Assembly (NCBI GenBank): GCA_031292095.1
Contig: JARLHU010000204.1
Coordinates: 1-59,610 of the forward strand
Direction of reading: 5' to 3'
DNA length: 59,610 nt
From: Desulfosporosinus sp.
Lineage (GTDB): Bacteria; Bacillota; Desulfitobacteriia; Desulfitobacteriales; Desulfitobacteriaceae
Shown: in pieces, positions 16,727 through 25,762 of the stretch
Layout: every line of letters begins with the position of its first letter
Numbering within the stretch: the stretch's first letter is position 1
Position numbers and translations under genes: made by a program
The notes under the pieces: generated by a model
What the model saw: only the letters and a program-made list of their open reading frames with translations
What the model was told of the DNA's origin: nothing
Database searches by the model: none

Positions 16727-17917
16727 TTACGCATGTATATACGCACGGGTAAGAGGCCAAGTATTGTTTGCCCCATTTGTAAATAAAAACTGATGAACAT
16801 CGTTGATACCGCCATGAAACGAAGCAGCACAAGAGTTAAGATAGAGCCGCCACATTCGTATAAAGGTTTCATCTTTCATTTTCTCGATCTCCGGAAGGGC
16901 ATGCTCAAAATTTTGTGCCCAATGTTCCAAGGTTTTAGTATAGTGTTGACGTAAACTCTCCAGGTCAATCAGACAGAACTTGTTGGCGGTTATCAATGAA
17001 ACCAGTTCGTGCATTGATGGAATATAACCGCCAGGGAAGATATATTTATCGATCCAACTATTTGTACCCACTCCGTCATAACTTGTAATACTATGTAAGA
17101 GAGATACTCCATCTTCCTTCAGCAAAGATTTCACAGCAGAAAAATAACCATTGATATTTCCTTTTCCTACATGCTCGATCATTCCTACGCTTACAACTCG
17201 GTCAAATGTTCTATCTTTTAATTCCCGAAAGTCTATTTGTTGAACTTCCACTAAATCCTGCAATTCTTCATTCTTAATTCTTTCTAGGACTCGGGAGTAT
17301 TGCTCAGTACTTAGCGTAATTCCCAAGGCCTTAACCTGATAGGCCTTGGCGGCTGTAAGAATAAGTTCTCCCCACCCGCAACCAATATCTAGTAAAGTTT
17401 GTCCAGGTTGTAAGTTCAGTTTGCGAAGAATATGGCTAACTTTATTCTTTTGAGCCTGAAACAAGTCATCTTCGGGAGATTTAAAATAGGCACAGGAATA
17501 GGACATAGTCTCATCTAACCATAAGCGATAGAAATCGTTACCAATATCATAATGAAATTGGACATCCTCTTTAGCTTTACGAATGCTGTTAGAGAGTATC
17601 TTGACCAATTTTACATAGGGCTTTTTCTGATTCATAAAGCCTTCCTGGTTATTATTAATGGATTCAAGAACTTTTTGTACATTTCCTACAATATCGAACT
17701 TGTTGAACATATATCCTTCGCCAAAGGCTAGGGAAGGATCGTTAATAATCTCTGATTTAGCAATTGGTTCGATGAATTCAATTCTAAATTGAGCATCACC
17801 CACACCATATTGTTTAATTTCTCCATCCCAATACTTTACTTCACAAGGATCAGTGAACAAATTTTTCAAAAGATTGTCGTAAAATACTTTATCAATATTT
17901 ATTGATAACACCTCCAT
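16727..17917 (-). CDS. cfa: Cyclopropane-fatty-acyl-phospholipid synthase
   Basis: A 396-aa SAM-dependent enzyme that adds a methylene bridge to unsaturated acyl chains of membrane phospholipids. This change is linked to acid and stationary-phase tolerance. An N-terminal lipid-binding region spans ~1-115. The family motif HYDIGNDFYRLWLDETMSYS lies at 122-141, the SAM site LDIGCGWGE at 176-184, VGMIEHVG at the methyl-transfer region, and the conserved Cys363 in YLNSCAASF near the C-terminus. It appears full length and monocistronic. Acid-protective cyclopropanation would fit the acid peptidases and glutamate decarboxylase in this window. Confidence 0.94.
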   Translation of the reverse strand: MEVLSINIDKVFYDNLLKNLFTDPCEVKYWDGEIKQYGVGDAQFRIEFIEPIAKSEIINDPSLAFGEGYMFNKFDIVGNVQKVLESINNNQEGFMNQKKPYVKLVKILSNSIRKAKEDVQFHYDIGNDFYRLWLDETMSYSCAYFKSPEDDLFQAQKNKVSHILRKLNLQPGQTLLDIGCGWGELILTAAKAYQVKALGITLSTEQYSRVLERIKNEELQDLVEVQQIDFRELKDRTFDRVVSVGMIEHVGKGNINGYFSAVKSLLKEDGVSLLHSITSYDGVGTNSWIDKYIFPGGYIPSMHELVSLITANKFCLIDLESLRQHYTKTLEHWAQNFEHALPEIEKMKDETFIRMWRLYLNSCAASFHGGINDVHQFLFTNGANNTWPLTRAYIHA

Positions 17918-18219
17918 TGAAACGATGCCTTTAAACTACGAGCATTTCCTCTACTCTTCCTGAATAGTTACAACAGAAAGTCACAACCGTACTTTGCTAT
18001 ATTAGAACATGTTATATTTTTATTACTCATTTTCAACTCTAGAACGTTAAAATTTAGTTCCATTAAAACTCTTTATCCTGAGCAAAAAACCAAAATCAAC
18101 GTGGTAAACTTTTCCGTATATTTTACTAATTTTGTAAATTAATTTCGTCTAATTTCATCTACTGATTCTAGCAGAAAGAAATGTTTGGCAAAAGCATTAA
18201 AAAACTCTAAATTTGATAC

Positions 18220-18281
18220 ACTTTTGAAATAGGTAAATATACAAGTGAAACCAATTGTTTGACTATTGTAGAGGCTAAAGT
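18220..18281 (+). repeat. Second copy of relic block also seen at 1681-1739
   Basis: TTTTGAAAT, GGTAA and ACxAGTGAAAxCAAT are shared, then TTTGACT and GTAGAGGCTAAAG. In one frame both copies read EIGKxTSExNxLTxVEAK before diverging. The 17.92-18.34 kb gap holds no gene. Confidence 0.5.
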
Positions 18282-18339
18282 GCTCCCCTCTTCCCCTACC
18301 GTATTATCCTTGTGATATAGCAGCCTAATGTTCAAATAA

Positions 18340-18750
18340 TTACAATTTAATTATTTCTGGTGGAGTCATACCTGCAGAATAATCGTTATAATATATTACT
18401 TCAGGAACAAGCTTAAAATAAACGAAAGAGTTCATCATACCTTTTTCAACCATTTCCTTGAATTCAGGATGTCTTTCAAAAAGTATTTTATTATATGCAA
18501 CGATCTCATCTTCATTAGGAGCAGCAGTTGCTCCGTCAATTTGTACAAACTTAGGCATAGCATGAGCTGAGAAACTGATTTTATTATTTGCTTTTAAGTT
18601 AGTAGCTTTGATCGAATCACCAGCAGTAGCAAAAAATACATTATCCCCTATAACTATATATTCCATAGCAGATGCTCTCGGTTTATCGTTACTACAAGTT
18701 GCTAAACAACAAACCAAATTTTCCCTTAGAAATTGAAGTACCCTTTCCAT
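18340..18750 (-). CDS. Pyridoxamine 5'-phosphate oxidase-fold protein
   Basis: A 136-aa protein of the split-barrel flavin-binding family. It shows LQFLRENLVCCLATCSNDKP (4-23), the family's N-terminal strand, then ASAMEYIVIGDNVFFAT and NKISFSAHA. Such proteins bind FMN, F420 or haem and act as small reductases or oxidases; the substrate cannot be told from sequence. It stands alone with a GGAGG ribosome site and a palindrome 45 bp upstream that may be an operator. Confidence 0.8.
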   Translation of the reverse strand: MERVLQFLRENLVCCLATCSNDKPRASAMEYIVIGDNVFFATAGDSIKATNLKANNKISFSAHAMPKFVQIDGATAAPNEDEIVAYNKILFERHPEFKEMVEKGMMNSFVYFKLVPEVIYYNDYSAGMTPPEIIKL

Positions 18751-18794
18751 TTAAATTACCTCCAATAGTATTATTTTGGCAAATTATATCATTT

Positions 18795-18835
18795 TAACTA
18801 TCCCTTATCAACCAACTATTGTTAAGGGATAGTTA
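18795..18835. promoter_or_regulatory. 13-bp inverted repeat, possible operator
   Basis: TAACTATCCCTTA (18795-18807) and TAAGGGATAGTTA (18823-18835) are exact inverse copies, 15 bp apart, upstream of the minus-strand oxidase-fold gene. An operator or a terminator for the DUF1254 side are both possible. Confidence 0.4.
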
Positions 18836-18898
18836 AAGTAAAAATGGGGTTTGCAAGTAGGATTATAATTAAGTTCGCATTGTGGGGAACATCGCACA

Positions 18899-19483
18899 CT
18901 ATGTCTGTGTCAACGGAGATAGTTGTATCTGCTTCGCGAGTCCATAGGCGGTCGGGAGGTCGCTGTCGCTGCCGACCAAAACGCGACCAATAATGAGCAC
19001 CGAATTATTTAACGAAGAAATCTGTGACACCCCCTGCGGCACGGCCCCTTTCCAACCGGGACCGCCGATGAGGTAGGCTCCGGCCTCGGTTCCTGTGGTA
19101 CGTTTACCGACGTAGGCAAAGGTAGTATTTTTCGACGGATCGGTGAACTGCACACTGTAATAGCGACCGGCCATGTCTGGCACATGCAAGATTTGCGGAC
19201 CTTTACTGAGGTCTAACCAGCCGATCGTGATGAGCGTGTCACGGTTCACGCCAGTAGTCGTTAAGTGCGAGCCTGATGAATGGAGGGGGTCTGCAAATTG
19301 CGCTTGAGGTTGCGTATAGAGCGTGTTAATTGGGACGGGGCCCTCACCAAACCCTTTAACAAGGATCGCCCTCTTAAACACGGACAGAAGCACACGCGGC
19401 AAAAAGTAGATGACAATGAACCATGTTGCGACCATGAATGAACCGAAAATCAGCAAATGCTCGTATCTCACGTGTTCCATCAT
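18899..19483 (-). CDS. DUF1254-domain membrane-anchored protein
   Basis: About 194 aa. An N-terminal membrane segment (LLIFGSFMVATWFIVIYFL) is followed by a DUF1254 domain (NTLYTQPQAQF, GVNRDTLITIGWLDLS, DMAGRYYSVQF). DUF1254 and DUF1214 usually occur together in one protein or in adjacent genes, and no reaction is established. ATGATG at 19483 overlaps the DUF1214 stop (ATGA) with GGAGG just upstream, so this start is chosen over a longer frame. GC content here is well above the flanks, suggesting transfer. Confidence 0.8.
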   Translation of the reverse strand: MMEHVRYEHLLIFGSFMVATWFIVIYFLPRVLLSVFKRAILVKGFGEGPVPINTLYTQPQAQFADPLHSSGSHLTTTGVNRDTLITIGWLDLSKGPQILHVPDMAGRYYSVQFTDPSKNTTFAYVGKRTTGTEAGAYLIGGPGWKGAVPQGVSQISSLNNSVLIIGRVLVGSDSDLPTAYGLAKQIQLSPLTQT

Positions 19484-20145
19484 TTCACCTCCACAACCGG
19501 CGGCACGTTGTATTTTCCGCCTAGAATTGCCGCACCGGGCATATATACGCGCAACCAAAGAATGAATTTGCCCGAGGGCGCGGGCAGCCAGTTGGATTCA
19601 CAACCTGCTGGAGCGGTGTTCTGAATGTAAATATCAACAGAGTCGTCGGCGTTCGGCACGAGTCCCGACCGATCACTCACGCTATACCGATTCATTGAAT
19701 TCTCCACAACGCGATTCTTCGCATCACCCATGGTCAGTGACCAGAACGCATTATTCGGCGGGAGTCCACCCGCCGGAAAGCGCATGATGTAGTCGTGCTC
19801 TCCGGAGAGGTCATGACTCGCGCCATCTACGGATGTGGTCCAGTACATCGCCTCTTGCGGTATGTTTACTGGGCCAGGAAAGGCTAGGGCACACGCGGCT
19901 CGCATGAACATGCCATTGCCTGGTGCGCTCAATCCAAACATGGTGGTCCACCCGTTGACCTTTGTGCCCTTCAGTTTCGCGGTAATCTGGGCTGTGACAA
20001 GCGCCAGCCCGTAGCCGACGAGAATGCCTTGAATCACGTCAGTTCTCACAGGTCTTGTTTGGATAAAGAAGAACGATTTGATCATGGCATAACCGCAAAT
20101 CACACCGCTGATCGTCACTAGATAATTATATGCTTTGTTGGTCAT
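19480..20145 (-). CDS. DUF1214-domain protein
   Basis: A 221-aa protein with two N-terminal membrane segments (NYLVTISGVICGYAMI and IQGILVGYGLALVTAQI) and a C-terminal DUF1214 domain: AMYWTTSVDGASHDLSGEHD, FPAGGLPPNNAFWSLTMGD, YSVSDRS, and SNWLPAPSGKFILWLRVYMP. The last block is the family's NWLPxP-GxF signature. It is translationally coupled to DUF1254 downstream and begins immediately after the SdpI-like stop (TAAATG). GC-rich codon use differs from sdpRI, so the pair was probably acquired and joined to that operon. Confidence 0.82.
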   Translation of the reverse strand: MTNKAYNYLVTISGVICGYAMIKSFFFIQTRPVRTDVIQGILVGYGLALVTAQITAKLKGTKVNGWTTMFGLSAPGNGMFMRAACALAFPGPVNIPQEAMYWTTSVDGASHDLSGEHDYIMRFPAGGLPPNNAFWSLTMGDAKNRVVENSMNRYSVSDRSGLVPNADDSVDIYIQNTAPAGCESNWLPAPSGKFILWLRVYMPGAAILGGKYNVPPVVEVK

Positions 20146-20628
20146 TTAGTTATTCCCTCCTAGCCGGTGCGTTCGATTCCAACTTTCAGCACTCGATAAA
20201 GTCCATGGAGTGCGGAATCCGATCCACCAATTTGGTTGAATACGGGGTAGAACATTTGCCATAAGCATGAACATGATACCAATTACAGTTGGGACGAATC
20301 GCATTGATGCGATATTTAAAGCATGACCGATCACCGCCAGGTACACTAAGCTAATACATACGACAATGACGCCACCGATATATCGATATGTCGACCAAAA
20401 GGACTCGTAGTTCTTTTTCTTTGGATCAATCCTCCACAGTACGTGCCATAAAAGAATGATACCAAGCATGAATGCTGGTTCATACAAAACTATCAATAAA
20501 CGCGGAGTTATTCGGTTCGCATTGCCAGCAACCTGTGCAGGCAGATGAGCGTATGCTACAATTCCAAGGATTATTGCTAAAACCCATGAAAGCCAACCCC
20601 ACCAAGGTATTGCTCTATTTTTTTTCAT
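20146..20628 (-). CDS. sdpI: SdpI-family membrane protein (C-terminally short)
   Basis: About 160 aa with four predicted membrane spans. It starts KKNRAIPWWGWLSWVLAIIL with a DUF1648-type HLPAQVAGNAN loop and carries the SdpI signature NWWIGFRTPWTLSSAESWNRTH. SdpI in Bacillus subtilis confers immunity to the SdpC toxin and, on toxin binding, captures the repressor SdpR at the membrane. Here the last one or two spans after THRLGG are missing. The start at 20628 follows GGAGG and overlaps the end of sdpR. No SdpC-like toxin gene is seen nearby. Confidence 0.82.
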   Translation of the reverse strand: MKKNRAIPWWGWLSWVLAIILGIVAYAHLPAQVAGNANRITPRLLIVLYEPAFMLGIILLWHVLWRIDPKKKNYESFWSTYRYIGGVIVVCISLVYLAVIGHALNIASMRFVPTVIGIMFMLMANVLPRIQPNWWIGFRTPWTLSSAESWNRTHRLGGNN

Positions 20629-20896
20629 CACTATCGCCACCTCCAAAGTGTTCAAAAAGCCACCCAAGCCATTCTTGTAAAACAGTTGTGTTCAGCCTGT
20701 AAATAATAAAGGTTCCTTCCCGCTGATCGACAATCAAATGTGCATTTTTAAGCACATTCAAATGACGGCTAATTGTCGGCTGGGCATATGAAAAGTGGCT
20801 CGTAATTTCTCCAGCCGATTTTGGTCCCTCCTTCAATAATTCGATGATCTTTCTGCGTGTTGAATCGGACATTGCCTTGAAAACGCCCTCATTCAT
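20615..20896 (-). CDS. sdpR: SdpR-like ArsR-family repressor
   Basis: A 93-aa winged-helix repressor: VFKAMSDSTRRKIIELLKEG, then SAGEITSHFSYAQPTISRHL as the recognition region, and GTFIIYRLNTTVLQEWLGWL. This matches the SdpR branch of ArsR proteins, which lacks metal-binding cysteines. It overlaps the SdpI-like gene, the known autorepressor/immunity arrangement. A perfect 22-bp palindrome 45 bp upstream is the likely operator for autoregulation. Confidence 0.87.
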   Translation of the reverse strand: MNEGVFKAMSDSTRRKIIELLKEGPKSAGEITSHFSYAQPTISRHLNVLKNAHLIVDQREGTFIIYRLNTTVLQEWLGWLFEHFGGGDSDEKK

Positions 20897-20940
20897 TTGA
20901 TTTCACCTACCATTACATACATCTTTAAACCTAATTTCAG

Positions 20941-20962
20941 TTTATAGCTATATAGCTATAAA
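20941..20962 (-). promoter_or_regulatory. Perfect 22-bp palindrome, likely SdpR operator
   Basis: TTTATAGCTAT is followed directly by its exact inverse ATAGCTATAAA, 45-66 bp upstream of sdpR. Position and symmetry fit an ArsR-type dimer site overlapping the promoter. Confidence 0.65.
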
Positions 20963-21053
20963 GTAAATAGTAAAATTCATATCTATTAACCATTATTCAA
21001 CCGTATATTAGAGTGCTATATTTCCGTTTCGAGAAAGACAAGGGCCTTTTCGT

Positions 21054-21926
21054 TCACTTTGTTACACTATTCTGTTTCCAAGCTTCTAATAACTCATTGT
21101 AAAGTTTAACAGTTTCCGTTGGTACTTCGGTGTTCACAATCCGTAAGCCAGACTTTACGTTTATGAAAATGAAGGGAGGTTTTTGCGTATCCACAAATAA
21201 TTTTGCCTGCCCAATATCCTTTAAATTGAAATATCCCTTCTTTTTACTTCCTAAATCAGAACCATTAGTTTTAAGCTGAATTTTAGGAATCTGCTCTTTC
21301 ATTGTGATGCCAACAATATCTGAGATCGTAATTTTTTCTCCATATTCTCCACTAATTCTTAAAGTGCCATCCTGAATGGAATATTCTGCTGGCTTATTGC
21401 TGAAATATAGTTGCGTGCCTACACCAGCCAAAGTTAATACTGTTAAAACGACCACTACTCCGATCATAACTTTAGTTCTTGTCTTTCTTGAGTCATCCAG
21501 TTTCTTGATATTTCCGTTTATGGTCACTTTCGGGTATCTTCTAACTATTAAGTTGATAAATCCTTCCTTATCTTGTGGAGAAATTATTACAAACTTGCCC
21601 TTCCCATAATTTATCTCCAACCTGTCCATCGAAAGGGCGGGCGAGGATATCGGATTTCTTGTACTCTCTATGCTTGTTATATTCTCTAAAGGAATAGTCA
21701 GACGAATAGGTCCAGACTTTATTTTTAAATCTTCTTCAGTGACCGTATAACCAGTTCCAATCCAAAGCCAGGCGACAAATACCACGATCGGTACGAATAT
21801 GATTGCTATGACAGGATCAAACTGCCCGTTTTTAAATGGTATCAATACGGTTGGGATGAATCCACCTAGCAAAGGAATCCAAACAACAAGACTTAGCCAT
21901 AAATCGCGCTTTGAAGGAAAATACAT
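21054..21926 (-). CDS. PH-domain membrane protein
   Basis: About 290 aa. Two N-terminal membrane spans (LWLSLVVWIPLLGGFI and IAIIFVPIVVFVAWLWI) are followed by a bacterial PH-like domain at about 65-140 (YTVTEEDLKIKSGPIRLTIP, LENITSIEST). A third span (VMIGVVVVLTVLTLAGVG) and a second PH-like domain (YSIQDGTLRISG, EKITISDIVGI) follow. Bacterial PH-like proteins are membrane-associated scaffolds without assigned chemistry. The start at MYFPSKRD is set by GGGAGG 9 bp upstream. No operon partner. Confidence 0.75.
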   Translation of the reverse strand: MYFPSKRDLWLSLVVWIPLLGGFIPTVLIPFKNGQFDPVIAIIFVPIVVFVAWLWIGTGYTVTEEDLKIKSGPIRLTIPLENITSIESTRNPISSPALSMDRLEINYGKGKFVIISPQDKEGFINLIVRRYPKVTINGNIKKLDDSRKTRTKVMIGVVVVLTVLTLAGVGTQLYFSNKPAEYSIQDGTLRISGEYGEKITISDIVGITMKEQIPKIQLKTNGSDLGSKKKGYFNLKDIGQAKLFVDTQKPPFIFINVKSGLRIVNTEVPTETVKLYNELLEAWKQNSVTK

Positions 21927-22092
21927 TTTTTCTCGCCTCCCTAAATTTCTATCCATATATTTGAATAATTTACTGTGCCATTCACAAACTTAATCCCCCG
22001 TCAATAATAGAAAGTATAATTTCTAATACTTTCTATATATTTCATTAATTTCCTCCCAAGATAGCATAAATAATCCAAGAAAAACAAAAAAA

Positions 22093-22122
22093 CCAGACCA
22101 TTCACATCAAAAACGATCTGGC
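22093..22122 (-). terminator. Copy of dispersed CCAGACC/GATCTGG hairpin terminator
   Basis: CCAGACCATT pairs with AACGATCTGG, with an A-tract on the left that gives a T-tract on the minus strand. It lies 90 bp beyond the DegT gene stop. Confidence 0.65.
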
Positions 22123-22214
22123 TCGATATATTCCCGCATACACTGTCTGGATAGCAAACACATTGAGTACTCGAAATGGGTGGGCATCTTCGGCACCCCA
22201 TTTTTTGATTTCCT

Positions 22215-23393
22215 CTAAATCTTTTCAATACACTCAATAAGCTCTTTTGCCACATATTCCGCATCATCGATGGACAGCTTCGAATAAAGTGGTAATGAAA
22301 TTTCATTTGCATACTGGGCATGTGCATTCGGATAATCTTCAAGTCGATAACCGAGATTCCTATAAAGCGTAAACATTGGCAACGGCATGAAGTGCACATT
22401 TGTGGCAATATCTTTTTCCCCCATCATTTGTATTACACGATCCCTCTGTTCTTCACTAAAACCCTTCAGTCTTAATGTATATAAGTGATAGCACGTTTCT
22501 ACTTCAGCGTTTTTATCAAAGGGAAGGATCGCCCATTCTTTCGTACCAAGTATATTACTATAGACTTGATGAAGTTCCGCTCTTTTTCTCAACATTTCTT
22601 CATACCGTCGAAGTTGAACACGTCCTATTGCCGCCATAATATCCGTCATATTACATTTATATCCATCGGTTAAGATATCATATTTCCAAGCTCCCGCTTG
22701 CATTTTTAAGAAGGCGTCCTTGTTTTGCCCATGTAATGAAGTATATTTAAATTCCTTAAATAGATCTTCTTTTCCATGAAAACTATTGTCATTATAAGTA
22801 ATAGCTCCGCCTTCTGCCGTCGTCAGATTCTTTATTGCATGAAATGAAAAAACATGGAAATCCATCTGCCCTCCAACCTTCTGTCCCTTATACGTGGCTC
22901 CAAAAGAGTGCGCAGAGTCAGAAATCAGAGTAATATCTTCACGACTTCTCGCCTTCAAGACTTCTCTTATCGCATCGTAGTCAACGGGCACTCCCGCAAT
23001 GTCAACCGTCATAATCGCTTTAGTTTTCGGCGTGATTGCCTCATAAACCTTTTGTTCATCAATTAAAAAGCTATCTTTCTTAACATCTACAAACGTTGGC
23101 ATTATTCCTCTATGAACAAGTACATTTGAGGTTGCTGCATAGGTGTAAGGCGTCGTTATCACTTCATCATTCCCGCCTATACCCAAAACCTTTAAAATGA
23201 GTTCCAAACCTGCCGTTGCACTATTTAAGGTAACCGCATGATGAGTACCACAGTAATTTGCTAGTTCTTGCTCAAATCGAGCAGAATTTGGACCCGTTGT
23301 AATCCATCCGGACCTTAATACTTCTGAAACTGCATCAATTTCTTCCTCAGTAATATCAGGTGGTGAAAAGGATATTTTTCTAATAGCCATCAT
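22215..23393 (-). CDS. DegT/DnrJ/EryC1/StrS-family PLP aminotransferase
   Basis: A 392-aa fold-type I enzyme that transaminates nucleotide-linked keto sugars, using glutamate as donor, for surface polysaccharides. Visible landmarks: SGWITTGP near 29-36, TLNSATAGLELIL, TPYTYAATSN, cofactor Asp in LISDSAHSFG, and the Schiff-base Lys189 in FSFHAIKNLTTAEGG. The start ATGATG at 23393 follows an AAGGAA ribosome site. No other sugar-nucleotide gene is adjacent; a DeoR regulator lies 54 bp upstream on the same strand, suggesting one transcript. Confidence 0.9.
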   Translation of the reverse strand: MMAIRKISFSPPDITEEEIDAVSEVLRSGWITTGPNSARFEQELANYCGTHHAVTLNSATAGLELILKVLGIGGNDEVITTPYTYAATSNVLVHRGIMPTFVDVKKDSFLIDEQKVYEAITPKTKAIMTVDIAGVPVDYDAIREVLKARSREDITLISDSAHSFGATYKGQKVGGQMDFHVFSFHAIKNLTTAEGGAITYNDNSFHGKEDLFKEFKYTSLHGQNKDAFLKMQAGAWKYDILTDGYKCNMTDIMAAIGRVQLRRYEEMLRKRAELHQVYSNILGTKEWAILPFDKNAEVETCYHLYTLRLKGFSEEQRDRVIQMMGEKDIATNVHFMPLPMFTLYRNLGYRLEDYPNAHAQYANEISLPLYSKLSIDDAEYVAKELIECIEKI

Positions 23394-23446
23394 CAAGTTC
23401 CTTTCCTTACTTTTACAAAAACCAATTCATCTAACCTACTTTTTAC

Positions 23447-24217
23447 TTAATTTTCCTTTGCTATCAGGACTTTAACACCAAGCTGTCGAATTTTCTCAAT
23501 TTTTTCATCTGGTGCTTCCCAATCCGTTATGAGGACATCCAAATCATTTAAATCAATGGTTCTTGCAAAGAATTCTGTGCCCACCTTGTCAAAATTCGCA
23601 AGGCATATTTTGCGACGAGAGACTTCCGCAACGACCCTTTGAAAAATAGCTCCTTCTGGAGTTGAGCTACTCAGTCCATGTTTCGCAGAAATTCCTCCTC
23701 CAGTCAAAAAAGCTGTATCTATTCGTAACGTTCTTATAAATTCAGTCGCCAAAGGATCAACGATCCCATCTTCACTTTTAACTTTTCCACATACGATATA
23801 CGTTTCAATATTACTGTAATTTTTAAGTTTTTCAGCAATAATCAGGGAATTCGTAATTACGGTATAGTCCCGATCAGCTGGGAGGTATTTCAATAAAATA
23901 TAGTGAATGCTTGCCCCACCAATAAATAAAGTATCACCCTGCTCGATGTAAGATACAGCAAGTTTAGCAACAGCGTTCTGATGCTCTGTTCCCTCACTAT
24001 ATCTAATCCGGTCATCCATCGGAAATCTTCTAACCTTTGACAAAGGGACAGCCCCTCCATGCGTCCTTTTTAGAAGACCGTCCTCTTCCATCGTTGTTAG
24101 GTCTCGACGAATGGTATCAATGGAAACCTGAAATTCTTCCGCAAGTTCTTTTGCAAATACCCTCCCCAGAGATTTTACCTTGAAAACGATTTGCTCACGC
24201 CGTTCCTCAGCAAACAT
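23447..24217 (-). CDS. DeoR/GlpR-family transcriptional regulator
   Basis: A 256-aa regulator with an N-terminal DeoR helix-turn-helix (FAKELAEEFQVSIDTIRRDL, then MEEDGLLKRTHGGA). A C-terminal sugar-phosphate sensor (DeoRC) follows, with GDTLFIGGAS, YTVITNSLIIAEKL and FLTGGGISAKHGLSSS. Family members repress sugar-catabolic genes until a phosphorylated sugar binds. The MFAEERRE start at 24217 is chosen because AGGAG lies 8 bp before it. It precedes the DegT aminotransferase on the same strand. Confidence 0.9.
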   Translation of the reverse strand: MFAEERREQIVFKVKSLGRVFAKELAEEFQVSIDTIRRDLTTMEEDGLLKRTHGGAVPLSKVRRFPMDDRIRYSEGTEHQNAVAKLAVSYIEQGDTLFIGGASIHYILLKYLPADRDYTVITNSLIIAEKLKNYSNIETYIVCGKVKSEDGIVDPLATEFIRTLRIDTAFLTGGGISAKHGLSSSTPEGAIFQRVVAEVSRRKICLANFDKVGTEFFARTIDLNDLDVLITDWEAPDEKIEKIRQLGVKVLIAKEN

Positions 24218-24463
24218 ACTTTTAACTCCTTTTGTATTCTCCATCAATAGCATATCACTTAATTGCAGTTTTGTTAAGCTTTTATTGCAGTTTTTTACTG
24301 TTTTATAATTTTTTATGCCGTCTTTGTCTTAATAAGCAGGAGAGCCCTGTAATGACTCACAAATATTAAAGCCAGCAAATCTGTTTAGATCTGCTGGCTA
24401 AATATATTAAGTATAATGAGTGGGGAAAGATGGACTGATAATATCTGGTCCTTCTTGACCTCG

Positions 24464-25048
24464 TTAAGCGCTAACCATCTTTTTCATCAATCCATCTACC
24501 TCTTCTTTGTGCTCCTCGAAAACCCTCAAGTAAGCTACGTGAAAGGCATAAAACTTTGAATACTCAATTTTCAGGGTAAAATAATCTTTCTTTGCTCTGG
24601 GAACCGTCCATTTATATGATTGTACTGTATCCCAGTCAATTAGACGTCTGCTAGCACAAATCCCATTATCCATAAGGCCTTCCTGAAGAAAAGTTTCCGT
24701 AGACTTTCGATATAATATCTGAAATGTAAAGAGAATAATCCAAGGTATTCCAATCCTATGATTGCCGAAATAGTTAACGGTGACGATAAAGATAGCAAGC
24801 GAAATAACAATACCCAAAGAAGCACGTATTCCATGCAAAACTGAAGGGGTCTTCCTCAGCTTAACTAGCGTTTTACCCATCTTTTTATATTTAGTGCGCG
24901 TGTAGATAATCTCTATCAACACAATAGGAATAAGAACTAGTAGACTTAAAATAACATCTTCCCGATAAGAGCGAGAAATCGAGGATATAACCGCAATAGC
25001 CATATAAGCAATTATAGAATCAAACAACTCTTCACTTCTTTTCCACAT
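24464..25048 (-). CDS. Membrane protein with C-terminal DUF5673/PH-like region
   Basis: About 194 aa from ATG 25048. Two N-terminal spans (IIAYMAIAVISSIS and DVILSLLVLIPIVLIEI) precede a further pair (LGIVISLAIFIVTVNYF, IPWIILFTFQILY). A C-terminal domain (GICASRRLIDWDTVQSYKW, FTLKIEYSKF) resembles DUF5673. A longer frame begins at a TTG (25102) without a ribosome site; neither start has a strong one. Function is unknown. A GCCAGCA/TGCTGGC hairpin lies at 24372-24399 beyond its 3' end. Confidence 0.6.
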   Translation of the reverse strand: MWKRSEELFDSIIAYMAIAVISSISRSYREDVILSLLVLIPIVLIEIIYTRTKYKKMGKTLVKLRKTPSVLHGIRASLGIVISLAIFIVTVNYFGNHRIGIPWIILFTFQILYRKSTETFLQEGLMDNGICASRRLIDWDTVQSYKWTVPRAKKDYFTLKIEYSKFYAFHVAYLRVFEEHKEEVDGLMKKMVSA

Positions 25049-25267
25049 GTAATTGAAAAGGTAGCATTTCTTAAGCGCATTACCCTGACTGGGATGTGCC
25101 AAGCCAGAGGCCCGTCACGGACTGGATGCACTATATTCTAATGCCAGGATAGCCGTAACCTACAAATATAAAAACGAACCATTTAAAAAAGACGGCTACC
25201 CTCGCGGGGTTCGCCGCGATGATAGGACTATAATTATACATTTCAATTTTACCCCTACCTTTAACTT

Positions 25268-25762
25268 TTACCTTACTCCATTATAATAGGAAATTAGGTC
25301 CAATGACGGTGGTTGCTTTTTTAATTGTCTCAGCATAGTTACAACTTGTCCCCGGTGGAAAGAAGAATGATTTGCCACATGTAGCATTTGTTTCCACAAT
25401 TCCAGAGAATATGGTATCCCTTTGAGATTTTTATAACTAATCTCTAGCGTCAGATTTTCTTCCGTTAACAACAATACAAAACGATTAATCTGATTCCTAT
25501 AATCATCCCATCGATCAGCTAAAGAAGTATCAGTCGGAAAACCGTCAGGATTTAATAGTGTCCGGCCTTGTTCTCCCATCCAGCGTGACAACCACAATTC
25601 TTCTGCGCCTAAAATATGTACCATAGTATCCCTTATCGACTTGAAGCTGCTTGATAAGTCTCGAATAAACTCCTCATTTTCTAACTGGCTCACTGTTGTT
25701 AGTAACTTTCTATTTGCCCAATCATCATAGCTATAAAGGTCAATTATCTGGGTCTTGTTCAT
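25268..25762 (-). CDS. DinB-family metal-binding hydrolase-like protein
   Basis: A four-helix-bundle protein of ~164 aa. The DinB metal-site histidines are visible: one in DTMVHILGAEELW (His49 from this start) and the pair in HVANHSSFHRGQ (His132, His136). Many DinB-superfamily members are thiol-dependent transferases or of unknown activity; this one is not assignable. The ATG at 25762 is preceded by AAAGGAGG. It stands alone. Confidence 0.88.
   Translation of the reverse strand: MNKTQIIDLYSYDDWANRKLLTTVSQLENEEFIRDLSSSFKSIRDTMVHILGAEELWLSRWMGEQGRTLLNPDGFPTDTSLADRWDDYRNQINRFVLLLTEENLTLEISYKNLKGIPYSLELWKQMLHVANHSSFHRGQVVTMLRQLKKQPPSLDLISYYNGVR

Noticed and set aside
22001..22408. Minus-strand frame of 135 aa with many Cys
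   Set aside because: It overlaps the end of the DegT aminotransferase gene in another frame and has no coding features.
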